From contig NZ_JAYKOT010000003.1 in the NCBI RefSeq assembly GCF_035481615.1, forward strand, positions 1,364,001-1,428,000: 64,000 nt of DNA, in the 5' to 3' direction. The notes below the pieces were generated by a model that had not been told where the DNA came from, made no database searches, and worked only from the letters and a program-made list of their open reading frames with translations. This DNA comes from Citroniella saccharovorans. Its GTDB lineage: Bacteria > Bacillota > Clostridia > Tissierellales > Peptoniphilaceae. The position numbers were made by a program, and so were the translations under genes. This document shows positions 15,787 through 24,516 of this stretch, piece by piece (within the stretch, counting starts at the first letter, position 1; the number at the start of each line of letters is the position of its first letter).

Positions 15787-18295
15787 CTAACTTACTTCTT
15801 TTTTACCTACTATTAGACTTCCAAGTGCTCCAAAAAATAAACTCCAAGCTAGTAAAACTACTAAACTAATAAAAATATTATTAGACTTTAGAAAAGAATT
15901 TAGTATAAAACTTCCATTTGCAAGCTCTGATGCCTTAATATGTGTAAATGGGATGATAACTTTTAAAGGACTTTTTATAAGGCTAACAAGGTAGATAAAA
16001 GCCCCTGTAATCCCTAAGCTTATAGCCAAAACCCTTATCTTTTCCTTTACAAAGATTGAAATAAATGCTCCAAAACTTGCTAAGAATCCAATTTGGAAAA
16101 TATAAGAGGCTATAAGTTTTAGGTCATATTTCCATAAAGGAATTAGCTTAAAATATGGATCAGACTCAATTAAAACTTGCTCAGGTCTAACACTTCTAAT
16201 ATACTCTACTACTGGAAATCTAGGATCCCCTAGGCCCTCTGTTAAAAGTCCAAGGATAAAGAGTAGAAGAAATATAAGTCCAAGGGTAAGTATTCCTACT
16301 AAAAATGAAGCTAAAATTTTTCTTATATGATATTTACTTCTTTTGATAGGCTCTGTGTACATAAGTTCTATCTGATTTCCATTTTCTTTATCATAGGAGT
16401 AGTGACCAAAAGAGATAATTGAAATAAGGGTTATTATTAAAAAGTCTATTGGATAAGTCCTCTCTATCCTCCTTGGTAAGTAAAAAGATGAGTGAGAAAG
16501 TACATTATCCTCATTTTGCTCAAGCTTCCATGGATCTACATCTTCTAGTGAAGACATGAAAGGGTGAGTTGAAATCATAAGTGGAAGAATATTTCCCTTT
16601 GACATTTCCTTATATAAGGCCTTGCTTTCCTGATACGAAGGGCTAGTAAAAAAGTTTCCCTTAATACGTAATGAAAAAAATCATATCATTATAAACTATC
16701 TCCTTATATTTGAAGTCATAGAATTCCCTACCCTTCTTATCTTTATAGAAATTATAAGCTTTTAGTGAATCTTCATAAAATTTTTCTACCTCTTTAATCT
16801 TAGCTTCTAACTCTTTCTTACTTTTCTTATACTCATCACTATCTATCCCATAAGCATCTTTATAATCACTTAGCCTATATCTACTATTAGATTTAACAGT
16901 AGAAAGTTTTGATTCTGATACAGAAGTAAGATAAGTATCATAATATCGCTTAACCCAAATGTCCTTTAAATAAAGCGATAAAAATACAACAAAAAAAATA
17001 GCTAGTGTAGATATAATAGACTTTGTAAAACTGCTTTTTAGCCTGATTTTCTCAAATTCAAATCCTAAAATTGTATATAATTTATTTGTTTTTGTTTTTT
17101 TGCTATACTTATATTCCTTTGGCATAATTACCGTTAATATAGAAAATAGAATAGCCAGGCATAAATATGGTAGATAGATAAATATACTCCTACCTTCTAC
17201 ATTAGTTGCTATAGATACATTGTTAATGGTTCCTGATTCAATTCTCCCTAATATATTTTCATAATAATTTAAGGCATATATTGGATTGAGTGAGTTTTTT
17301 AGACCAGAAAATGTCTTAGTAAATAGACTTAAAATAATTATGCCAGAGAGCAGAATAATAATACCTCCCATATAGTCTTTAGATCTTTCACTAATAAAAA
17401 TAATAATAGAGCTAAAGAAAAGAGTCATAATTAGGTAGCGGAAAAAAATCTTTATAAGTAGCTGGTAAGCGTATAGATACTTTAAATTATCTATATTTGA
17501 AAATATCCTATATATTTCTAGGTGAGAGTTATGCCATTTCTGTCCAAAAGCAAATCCTATTATTATTGTAAAAAAAACAATTGATAGAAAATATATTATA
17601 GAAGAAATAACAATAACAATCTGTTTTGAAATAACCATCCTAAAACGATCTATGGGCTGAGTTTCTAAAAGTAGGATAGTTCCATTACTTTTTTCACTTG
17701 AAATTATTGGAGTAAAGGCTAATATTAATATTAGCATAGGAAAAATCCCAAGTAATTTATTACTTAGGCTAAGAAGAACTCTCATTGGATTACTTGAGTA
17801 CCTTCCATACATCAAATCTGTAAGGGTGGTATTATTTTCAAGCATTTTTTCTAGCTCAAAATTAGCAAACTCAATATCTGATGCATATTTGTCAGGTAAT
17901 TGAAGTTTATATTTTTTAAGTACTTTATATTCATCTTCTACATACTTAGATACCCTATCTCTTAATTTGGTAGCCTCTTTTTCAATATCTTCGCCCTTCA
18001 AAATACTATATTGATCTGATACAAAACCCATAAATAAGGCGTCTGACTCCTTATTTAATCTTTCTTTTTCTTCATCGTCTAAGTGTTTTGCTAAATGATT
18101 ACTATCAGGAAAACTATTTTCGGCAAAAAGGCTGAGAATAGAGGTCCTATAAGACTCTGATCTATAGTTTTCAATAAATGTATTCATTGCATTAAAATCA
18201 GACTTATAAGTAAAATATGATAATAGTAAGGCTAAAACTATAATAAGTGGGATTATTAATTTTCTATGAAGCTTAATAAATTCAAACCTTATCAT
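15787..18295 (-). pseudogene. ABC-2 family permease (about 835 residues), split by a frameshift
   Basis: Two frames, 18295-16661 (544 residues) and one ending at 15787, belong to one gene. The T7 run on the minus strand (16674-16680) has one base too many. With six T the frame continues from YNDMIF into SLRIKGNFF and on to the second half, giving 835 residues. The predicted protein has two repeats of one membrane helix, a large outer loop and five to six helices, typical of ABC-2 permeases that join two copies. Motifs such as SSEKSNGTILLLETQP and YDKENGNQIELMYTEP mark the matching position in each half. It follows the small exported peptide gene; no cognate ATPase gene is adjacent in the window. 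Confidence 0.8.
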
Positions 18296-18312
18296 TTCTT
18301 CTCCTTATGTAA

Positions 18313-18330
18313 GGCTAGAGTTCTCTAGCC
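18313..18330 (-). other. Intercistronic hairpin between the small exported peptide gene and the ABC-2 permease
   Basis: A perfect 8-bp stem (GGCTAGAG/CTCTAGCC) has only two unpaired bases between the arms. No T run follows, so it is unlikely to be a full terminator. It lies just before the permease ribosome binding site AAGGAGAAG and may act in RNA processing or partial attenuation. Confidence 0.5.
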
Positions 18331-18337
18331 TAGTAAG

Positions 18338-18661
18338 TTATTTATTGTTCCAACCATAGTCTGCTAAATCAAGTGTTCCTTCATAAACAACTTTTATATA
18401 CTTTTCTGTCTTATATATGGCTTTTAAAAAAATATAACCCTGATAATAGTGTCCACTATCATAAACTCTTCTATGGATTGAAGCTGGGAAACTATCAGAA
18501 TAATATTTTATCTCTTCTTTATAATATATCGATTGTAAGACTTACGCCATTGGCTCTACTATTTCTTCTCCTCTTAAACTTTCAGCAAAAGTAGCTGTAA
18601 TTGGACTTATCAAAATAGCAAAAACTAAGACAAATAAGGTAAGCTTTAAAGTCTTCTTCAT
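18338..18661 (-). pseudogene. Small exported peptide of an ABC-transporter-associated family, with an internal stop
   Basis: From the ATG at 18661 (AAAGGAGGTG site upstream) the frame encodes a signal peptide (MKKTLKLTLFVLVFAI...) and stops at codon 40 after EEIVEPMA. The same frame resumes at once for 67 codons, including FPASIHRRVYDSGHYYQGYI and YIKVVYEGTL. That tail resembles small secreted proteins of about 100 residues found beside ABC-2 permease genes in Firmicutes. The TAA at 18542-18544 is therefore either a nonsense mutation or part of a small double error. Product function is unknown. It is first in the unit leading to the fused permease. Confidence 0.6.
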
Positions 18662-18892
18662 TTTTTTCACCTCCTTTTATTTAAATCTTATATAAGTAAT
18701 TTTTCTCTTATATACAATATTAAAAATCTAGTCCTTTTCTTTTTTTCTATATATTTTTAAATTCACTTTAACCACTTTTGTTTAATTTATTGTATCACAC
18801 TAATTTGCTTTTGTCCAATTTTTTTCTAATTTTTTAATCTTAGTAGATGATTAGTTATGTAATCTATCTGTAGTATTTTTTTTCTATTAAAA
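18662..18892 (-). promoter_or_regulatory. Promoter and long 5' leader of the small exported peptide gene
   Basis: On the minus strand TTGGAC (18813-18818) and an extended -10 TGATACAAT (TACAAT at 18789-18794) are separated by 18 bases. This is a good sigma-A-type promoter. It leaves an untranslated leader of about 120 bases with no recognised riboswitch. The remaining bases up to 18892 are AT-rich and hold nothing else I can identify. Confidence 0.6.
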
Positions 18893-18914
18893 AAGGCTGG
18901 AATATTCCAGCCTT
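18893..18914 (-). terminator. Rho-independent terminator after the MATE gene
   Basis: The palindrome AAGGCTGGAATATTCCAGCCTT is followed on the minus strand by TTTTAATAG. It closes the tyrS-MATE unit. Confidence 0.9.
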
Positions 18915-18922
18915 CTAAAAAT

Positions 18923-20317
18923 CTATATACCAACTACAAATTCTCCATCTTTTTCAAAATTATGAGTTAAAAAATTAGATTTTATTAAAAAATACGTAGT
19001 AACAAGAGTAGACAATAAATCACTTACAGCCATTGCAGTCCAAATTCCATTTATATTTAAAAATATAGGTAAGATAAAAAGCAGTGGCATTAAAAAAATT
19101 AATTGTCTTGTCATTGAAAGAATAAAACCAACTCTAGCCTTTCCAATTGATTGAAATAATCCGGATCCTACAAATTGAAATCCCAGCATAAAAGTCATAG
19201 AGTTATAAATTCTAAGACCAGGTACTGCAATTGGTTTAATCGCTTCAAAACTTGCACTATCTTTAACAAAAACTCCAACGAGCGTTTCAGGAAATAGCAT
19301 CATCACAAGCCATCCTAAGCTTAAATATATGGTGGCATATTTTAAACTTAATCTTAAAGCATTTTGCACTCTCCTATATTTTTTTGCACCATAATTAAAG
19401 CCAACAATAGGCTGAAGACCTTGATTAATTCCAAAAATTGGCATAAAAACAAGCTGACCAATGCTGTCTATTATAGCCATAGATGAAGTTGCAAGGTCTC
19501 CACCATATTTTTGAAGCTGGTGGTTAAAGCCAACTGATACAAGGCTAAAAACAAGCTGCATTGAAAAAGGTGTTATGCCTAGAGAAATTATTTCCTTAAT
19601 ATAGTAAGTTTCTAACTTCATATCCTTTGGAACAATTTTTAAAAGACTTTTACCAATTGTAAAATAACGGATAGTCCATAAAAATGATAAAAATTGTCCA
19701 ATTCCTGTTGCTAAAGCGGCTCCCTTAACCCCCATATCAAAGATAAATATAAAGACATAGTCTAAAATTATATTACTAATAGCACCTATAAACATAGTAG
19801 CCATAGCAACTTTAGGGTTACCTTCTCCCCTAATAAAATTATTTAGGGCAAAGCCTATCATATTAAATGGTCCAAATAAGACGAGTATTTCTCCATACTC
19901 TTTTGCGTAAGGAAGAATGGTCTCAGATGCTCCAAAAAGTACTAAAAGTCTTTCTAAATTAAAATATAGTAATACTGATAAGGTTACACTTATAAGTATA
20001 ATTAAGGAAAAAGAAGTACCTAGGATTTTCTCTGCCTGATCTTTTCTATTTTGCCCAAGCCTAATTGAAGCTATAGAGTTTCCACCAAGTCCAACTAACA
20101 TTGAAAAAGCCATCATTGATAGAACAATTGGTAAATTTAAATATACTCCACCAATAGCTAACTGGCCAACACCATTACCCAAAAATATCCTATCTACTAC
20201 ATTGTAAATGGCTGTTACCATCATCCCAATAATTGCTGGAATAGAAAATTTTACAAGAAGTTTACTAATATGCTCCTCACCAAGCATCCTGGACCTTTCA
20301 TCTTTTATTTCTGTCAA
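18923..20317 (-). CDS. MATE-family efflux transporter
   Basis: This 464-residue membrane protein has twelve hydrophobic segments. Family features include FSIPAIIGMMVTAIYNVVD and VGLGGNSIASIRLGQ near the N-terminus and INQGLQPIVGFNYGA in the second half, close to MepA-type multidrug MATE proteins (Na+- or H+-coupled export). The likely start is the TTG at 20315-20317. Its AGGAGG site is formed by the last codons of tyrS, whose stop is at 20322. Longer starts would lie inside that site. Tight linkage puts it on the tyrS transcript, so the tyrosine T-box should control it as well. Confidence 0.88.
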   Translation of the reverse strand: MTEIKDERSRMLGEEHISKLLVKFSIPAIIGMMVTAIYNVVDRIFLGNGVGQLAIGGVYLNLPIVLSMMAFSMLVGLGGNSIASIRLGQNRKDQAEKILGTSFSLIILISVTLSVLLYFNLERLLVLFGASETILPYAKEYGEILVLFGPFNMIGFALNNFIRGEGNPKVAMATMFIGAISNIILDYVFIFIFDMGVKGAALATGIGQFLSFLWTIRYFTIGKSLLKIVPKDMKLETYYIKEIISLGITPFSMQLVFSLVSVGFNHQLQKYGGDLATSSMAIIDSIGQLVFMPIFGINQGLQPIVGFNYGAKKYRRVQNALRLSLKYATIYLSLGWLVMMLFPETLVGVFVKDSASFEAIKPIAVPGLRIYNSMTFMLGFQFVGSGLFQSIGKARVGFILSMTRQLIFLMPLLFILPIFLNINGIWTAMAVSDLLSTLVTTYFLIKSNFLTHNFEKDGEFVVGI

Positions 20318-20321
20318 AAAA

Positions 20322-21533
20322 CTACCTCCTAACAATTCTTACAAAATTTTTCTTTCCCTTTTGTAAGATAAGCTCACCTTCCTTAAAACTATTATCATCA
20401 ATAAGAAGTTTTGGATCAGTAACTTTTTCTCTATTTACACTAATTGCATTTCCCATAACAAGTCTTCTTGCTTCAGAATTTGACTTAGTAAATCCAATTT
20501 TTGTAAGTAGATCAAGTAGGCCTATTTCTCCTTCTTCTAGGACAAATGTATCCATATTTTCTGAAGAAATTCCTTTTTCAAAAACAGCTCTAGCAGCTTC
20601 AAGTGCAGCCTTAGCCTTTTCTTCTCCATGGATAATCTTACAAACTTCATAGGCAAGAATTTCTTTAGCCTCATTAATCTTCTCACCTTCCAAAGCTCCA
20701 AGTCTCTTACACTCTTCTGTATCAAGGAAAGTTAGCATAAGAAGGTATTCACAAACTTTAACATCTTCAACGTTTCTCATATATTGGAAAAGTTCATTTA
20801 CAGAAGTTTTATTTTCATCTAACCAAACAGCGCCCTTTTGGCTTTTTCCCATCTTAGTTCCGTCAGCCTTAGTTAGAAGTTTGAAGGTCATTGCATAAAC
20901 CTTATCATCTCTTAATTTTCTAACAAGGTCATAACCTCCAAGAATATTTGCCCATTGGTCAGATCCGCCCATCTGTAATTTACACTTATGTTTATCATAT
21001 AAAACTAAGTAGTCATAGGACTGAAGCAGCATATAGGAAAGTTCAAAGTAGGTAAGACCTTTTTCTAACCTATTTTTATAAATATCTAGATTTAGCATTT
21101 GATTTACATTGAAATGAGTTCCTATATCTCTTGCAAATTCTAGGAAATTTAAATTTCTTAGCCAGTCTTTATTATTTTCAATAATGCCATTTCCATCAGA
21201 AAAATCTAAAAATCTAGACATTTGTTCCTGAAATCTTCTAGCATTTTCATCAATTGTTTCTTCAGTCATTAAACTTCTCATATCATTTCTTCCAGAAGGA
21301 TCGCCTATCATAGTAGTTCCCCCTCCTAGAAGTGCAATTGGAATATGTCCATGTTTTTGCATTCTCATCATAACCATAATTTGAATAAAGTGTCCTATGG
21401 TTAAAGAGTCTGCTGTAGCATCAAATCCAATATAAAATTTAACTCTTTCTTTTTCTAATAATTCACTTAACTCATCTTCAAATGTTGCCTGCTCAAAATA
21501 TCCTCTTTCTTTTAACTCGTCAATAATATTCAT
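20322..21533 (-). CDS. tyrS: Tyrosyl-tRNA synthetase
   Basis: This 403-residue class I synthetase charges tRNA-Tyr. Visible motifs are the HIGH-equivalent TIGHF in the N-terminal Rossmann fold, tyrosine-site residues around GGSDQWANILGG, the KMSKS-equivalent KMGKS near residue 230, and a C-terminal S4 RNA-binding domain (EARRLVMGNAISVNREKV). Length is typical. The ATG at 21533 follows AGGAGGG. A T-box leader lies immediately upstream, and the gene's end overlaps the translation start region of the MATE gene. Confidence 0.98.
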   Translation of the reverse strand: MNIIDELKERGYFEQATFEDELSELLEKERVKFYIGFDATADSLTIGHFIQIMVMMRMQKHGHIPIALLGGGTTMIGDPSGRNDMRSLMTEETIDENARRFQEQMSRFLDFSDGNGIIENNKDWLRNLNFLEFARDIGTHFNVNQMLNLDIYKNRLEKGLTYFELSYMLLQSYDYLVLYDKHKCKLQMGGSDQWANILGGYDLVRKLRDDKVYAMTFKLLTKADGTKMGKSQKGAVWLDENKTSVNELFQYMRNVEDVKVCEYLLMLTFLDTEECKRLGALEGEKINEAKEILAYEVCKIIHGEEKAKAALEAARAVFEKGISSENMDTFVLEEGEIGLLDLLTKIGFTKSNSEARRLVMGNAISVNREKVTDPKLLIDDNSFKEGELILQKGKKNFVRIVRR

Positions 21534-21548
21534 TTTTCCCTCCTAAAA

Positions 21549-21712
21549 AAAATAGCTATTAATGATAAAGGGACGACTGAGCCGTGGTACCACCCTCCTT
21601 TGCCATTAAATAGCCTCAAATTTATCTAAAATGATAAGTTTAAAGAAATAGCTTAGTTGTAATTCCTTAAAAAATAAGTACTGGGTCTAAGCCTTCTTAT
21701 TATTTAATTTTA
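21549..21712 (-). ncRNA. T-box: T-box riboswitch (tyrosine) upstream of tyrS
   Basis: The minus-strand leader contains the T-box AGGGTGGTACCACGG (21582-21596), whose TGGTACCA core binds the tRNA acceptor end. It is followed by a CGTCCCTTT segment and a T8 run before tyrS. Upstream, GCTTAG pairs with CTAAGC in stem I, and a TAC triplet in GGAATTACAAC is a plausible tyrosine specifier. Uncharged tRNA-Tyr would stabilise the antiterminator and allow transcription of tyrS and the MATE gene. A -10 TATAAT lies near 21721-21726. Confidence 0.92.
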
Positions 21713-21901
21713 TAAAACAATTATAACATAAGACTCGTAATTATAAAAGATATATTTTTTAGAAATGAATTTATTTAAATATTATAAAATCACTAGGTCC
21801 AGTATGCTTTTTTTCTAATATATTAAAATAAATTTATAAACTTTGTTTAAACAAAAAATATATTTATGATATAATCTAAAGAAGAAGGAAGTGATTATTA
21901 C

Positions 21902-22696
21902 TTGGAAACAAATGCACAAATATCAAAGTCACATAATCCAGTTTTAAATAAACTTAGGTTAAATGATAAATCAAGAGTTAAAAAAGTAATTGGAGTTTTA
22001 AGTGGAAAAGGCGGAGTAGGAAAGAGTTTTGTATCTTCTAGTCTTGCAGTTCACGCAGCAAAACTTGGAAAGAGGGTAGCTATATTAGATGCAGATATTA
22101 CTGGGGCATCTATTCCAAAATCATTTGGAATTCATGAAAATGCCCTCCAATCAGATGGACTCATCCTTCCAGCCATAACTAAATCAGGCATACAAATAAT
22201 GAGCGTGGGCCTACTTTTAGAAAATGAAACCGATCCAGTTATATGGAGAGGTCCTGTAATTTCAGGAGTTATGAGTCAGTTCTACACTGACGTCTACTGG
22301 AATGATGTTGATATAATGTTTGTAGATATGCCTCCAGGAACAGGCGATGTAACCCTAACAGCCTTTCAAAGTTTTCCATTAGATGGAATAATTATAGTTT
22401 CATCTCCTGGCGACTTAGTTAGCCTAATTGTCGAAAAACAAGTTAATATGGCTAAAAAAATGAATATGAAAATTCTTGGTCTAATAGAAAATATGTCTTA
22501 TTTTATAACACCAGACACTAGAAAAAAATATGAAATATTTGGTAAAAGTAGACTTAATGAATTTTCAGAAAAACTTCAAATCTCTGCTCTAGGTTCTCTA
22601 CCAATTGATCCAAAAGCAAAAGAACTTGTAGATGCTGGAAGGATTGAAGACTATTACAATATAGATATAGAAAAAATAGTAAAGAAAATAATATAA
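21902..22696 (+). CDS. Mrp/NBP35-family P-loop ATPase lacking cysteines
   Basis: This 264-residue cytoplasmic protein of the Mrp/ApbC group normally carries Fe-S clusters to target proteins. The deviant Walker A is GKGGVGKS near residue 40, with DADITGASIP and DMPPGTGD following. The usual C-x2-C cluster-binding site after ENMSYF is replaced by ITPDTRKKYEIFG, and no cysteine is present anywhere in the protein. It may therefore not bind a cluster in the usual way. The start is a TTG at 21902 with AAGGAAGTG upstream. It is co-directional with yqeY, 9 bases apart. Confidence 0.85.
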   Translation: METNAQISKSHNPVLNKLRLNDKSRVKKVIGVLSGKGGVGKSFVSSSLAVHAAKLGKRVAILDADITGASIPKSFGIHENALQSDGLILPAITKSGIQIMSVGLLLENETDPVIWRGPVISGVMSQFYTDVYWNDVDIMFVDMPPGTGDVTLTAFQSFPLDGIIIVSSPGDLVSLIVEKQVNMAKKMNMKILGLIENMSYFITPDTRKKYEIFGKSRLNEFSEKLQISALGSLPIDPKAKELVDAGRIEDYYNIDIEKIVKKII

Positions 22697-22705
22697 GGAG
22701 ATAAT

Positions 22706-23152
22706 ATGGGATTTTTAAATGATTTAAGAAAAGATAAAATGTTAGCAATGAAGGAAAAAGATAGGCTTAAAGCTTCAGTAATTTCAAATATAATGAATGG
22801 CGTTCTACTAATGGAAAAAGAAGCTAAAAGAGAAATTCAAAAAGATGAGGGAATGAAGATTGTAAAGTCTGAACTTAAGCAGGCAAAAGACACTCTAGAA
22901 TCACTACCTAGTGACCACGCTGACCTTATTGAAGAGACAAAAAAGAGAATAGAAATTATTGAATCTTATCTTCCTAAACAATTATCCGAAGACGAATTAA
23001 AAAATATTATAGAAAAAATTATTGAAGATAATTCTTTAGACAAATCTCCAAAATCTAAAGGCCTAATTATGAAAAATTTAATGGCAGAACATGGGGCAAG
23101 TGTTGATGGAAAACTTGCAAACAAAGTTATAGATAGTCTAATTAATGGTTAA
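22706..23152 (+). CDS. yqeY: YqeY/GatB-like domain protein
   Basis: This 148-residue helical protein is of the YqeY family. It is related to the tail domain of GatB and is thought to act with tRNA or tRNA-dependent amidotransferases. Typical features are the opening NDLRKDKMLAMKEKD, the helical ESYLPKQLSEDEL and the C-terminal GASVDGKLANKVI. A GGAG site precedes the ATG. It is second in a two-gene unit after the Mrp-like gene and is followed by a terminator. Confidence 0.88.
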   Translation: MGFLNDLRKDKMLAMKEKDRLKASVISNIMNGVLLMEKEAKREIQKDEGMKIVKSELKQAKDTLESLPSDHADLIEETKKRIEIIESYLPKQLSEDELKNIIEKIIEDNSLDKSPKSKGLIMKNLMAEHGASVDGKLANKVIDSLING

Positions 23153-23166
23153 ATTTTCTAAAAAAA

Positions 23167-23209
23167 TAAAGCTATAAGGTCATTTTTTGGCCCTATAGCT
23201 TTTTTATTA
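23167..23209. terminator. Bidirectional terminator
   Basis: AAAGCTATA...GG and CC...TATAGCTTT pair around a T-rich loop, with an A run to the left and TTTTTTATT to the right. It ends both yqeY and the convergent membrane-protein gene. Confidence 0.85.
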
Positions 23210-24370
23210 TCCTAATAGTAAAAACAAAAAGTGAGCTGAAATACCTGCTGCTAGTCCGCCAAGTGTATGAGATAAAATTGCCTTAGGAGCAAGTTTTCTA
23301 ACTCCAAGTGCATCCATCATACCAACATGAGTTGAAAGATATCCTGACCAGCACATTCCAAGAGCTGTAAATACAGCTATATCATTTGCAGTAATTGAAC
23401 CGTCTGTAAGTAGTTTTGGAACCATTCCAAGAGCCGCCCCAACACTTCCTAAAGCTGTAAGTGGAAAAGCGATAGCTTCATTGGAAGTAAATCCAAAAAG
23501 AGTATTTAAAACTGGAGAAAGAAAAGCTCCAACTTTAGGAATCAAAGCAACTCCTTCATAAGCTGCACCAGTATAAACCATATTTCCAGTTTGAGGATCA
23601 ACTGAGCCCTTATAAGTTAATATCATAACCAAACTACATATAACAACTACTCCAGGTATAATATCAAAACCAATTTGAACTCCGTTTTTGCCGCCTTCAA
23701 GTAAAGCATTTAAAACTCTCTCTACTGTAGAGCCTTCAGTTATTTCCCTATATCCATCACTTTTTGCGAGCTTTTGTAAAGCCTCTTTTTCCTTGTCATA
23801 TCCAAAAAATTTCTTTGTGAAAATCATCATAACCCTAACAGAAACAATAGAGCCTATAACAGCTCCTAAAAGGCCAATACTAGCAGCCTTCATATATTCG
23901 CTTCCATTACCCTGACTAGAAAGAAAAGTCCATACAATAAGTCCCATCCCAAAAGATGTTCCTAAGTTACAAAGAGTTGGAATCTGCCAATCTTTAAAAT
24001 ATTTTTTAAATCCACTATCAGCAGCAAGTCCAATAATTGCTGGATTATCAGATAAGAAAGTTGTTACAACTCCAAGAGCAGCAGCTCCAGGAAGATTGTA
24101 TAAAGGCTTCATAATAGGTGAGATAATCTTATTTACTAGAGCAATAACTCCAAACTCTGAAAAAAGTTTTGAAAGAGCCCCTGTAAGAACAGCTATAGCC
24201 ATTATGAAAAACACAGTATTTAAAAGTAGGTCATGGGCAGTGGCCATAAGAGTATTAAACATATTACCAACTCCCATAACTGAAGCTATGTAGGTAAACA
24301 TTCCAACTACAACAAATAAAGTGATAAAGGTATCAAGGCCAATTTCCTTTTTCCTTTTGGTATTATCCAT
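23207..24370 (-). CDS. Nucleoside-recognition (Gate) domain membrane protein
   Basis: This 387-residue polytopic membrane protein has about ten hydrophobic segments. The motif FLSDNPAIIGLAADSGF and the late SNEAIAFPLTALGSVGAALG resemble conserved Gate-domain proteins of Firmicutes annotated as nucleoside-recognition proteins. The transported substrate is unknown. It is related in type, not obviously in close sequence, to the YjiH-like protein near 6 kb. I chose the ATG at 24370 because GGAGG lies 5 bases upstream; a TTG four codons earlier lies in that site. Confidence 0.7.
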   Translation of the reverse strand: MDNTKRKKEIGLDTFITLFVVVGMFTYIASVMGVGNMFNTLMATAHDLLLNTVFFIMAIAVLTGALSKLFSEFGVIALVNKIISPIMKPLYNLPGAAALGVVTTFLSDNPAIIGLAADSGFKKYFKDWQIPTLCNLGTSFGMGLIVWTFLSSQGNGSEYMKAASIGLLGAVIGSIVSVRVMMIFTKKFFGYDKEKEALQKLAKSDGYREITEGSTVERVLNALLEGGKNGVQIGFDIIPGVVVICSLVMILTYKGSVDPQTGNMVYTGAAYEGVALIPKVGAFLSPVLNTLFGFTSNEAIAFPLTALGSVGAALGMVPKLLTDGSITANDIAVFTALGMCWSGYLSTHVGMMDALGVRKLAPKAILSHTLGGLAAGISAHFLFLLLG

Positions 24371-24472
24371 TCCATCCTCCAAAATATTTATTTTGATAAA
24401 GATATTCTAACACAAAAAACGTTTTTTTAAAATGATTTTTTAAATATCTTTTGAAAAATATTTTTATGCCAA

Positions 24473-24511
24473 TAAAAAAAGTCTAAAAGCTAGACTTCTA
24501 ACTTTTAGACT
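24473..24511 (-). terminator. Rho-independent terminator after the P-type ATPase
   Basis: On the minus strand AGTCTAAAAG and CTTTTAGACT form a perfect 10-bp stem and run into TTTTTTTATT. Confidence 0.9.
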
Positions 24512-24516
24512 AAAAA

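Noticed and set aside
18373..18594. Plus-strand ORF of 73 codons over the small exported peptide gene
   Set aside because: It has no ribosome site, and the minus strand carries a good start, signal peptide and promoter.
20318..20335. Earlier TTG start for the MATE gene
   Set aside because: It lies inside the AGGAGG site that serves the TTG at 20315-20317 and would overlap the tyrS coding end.
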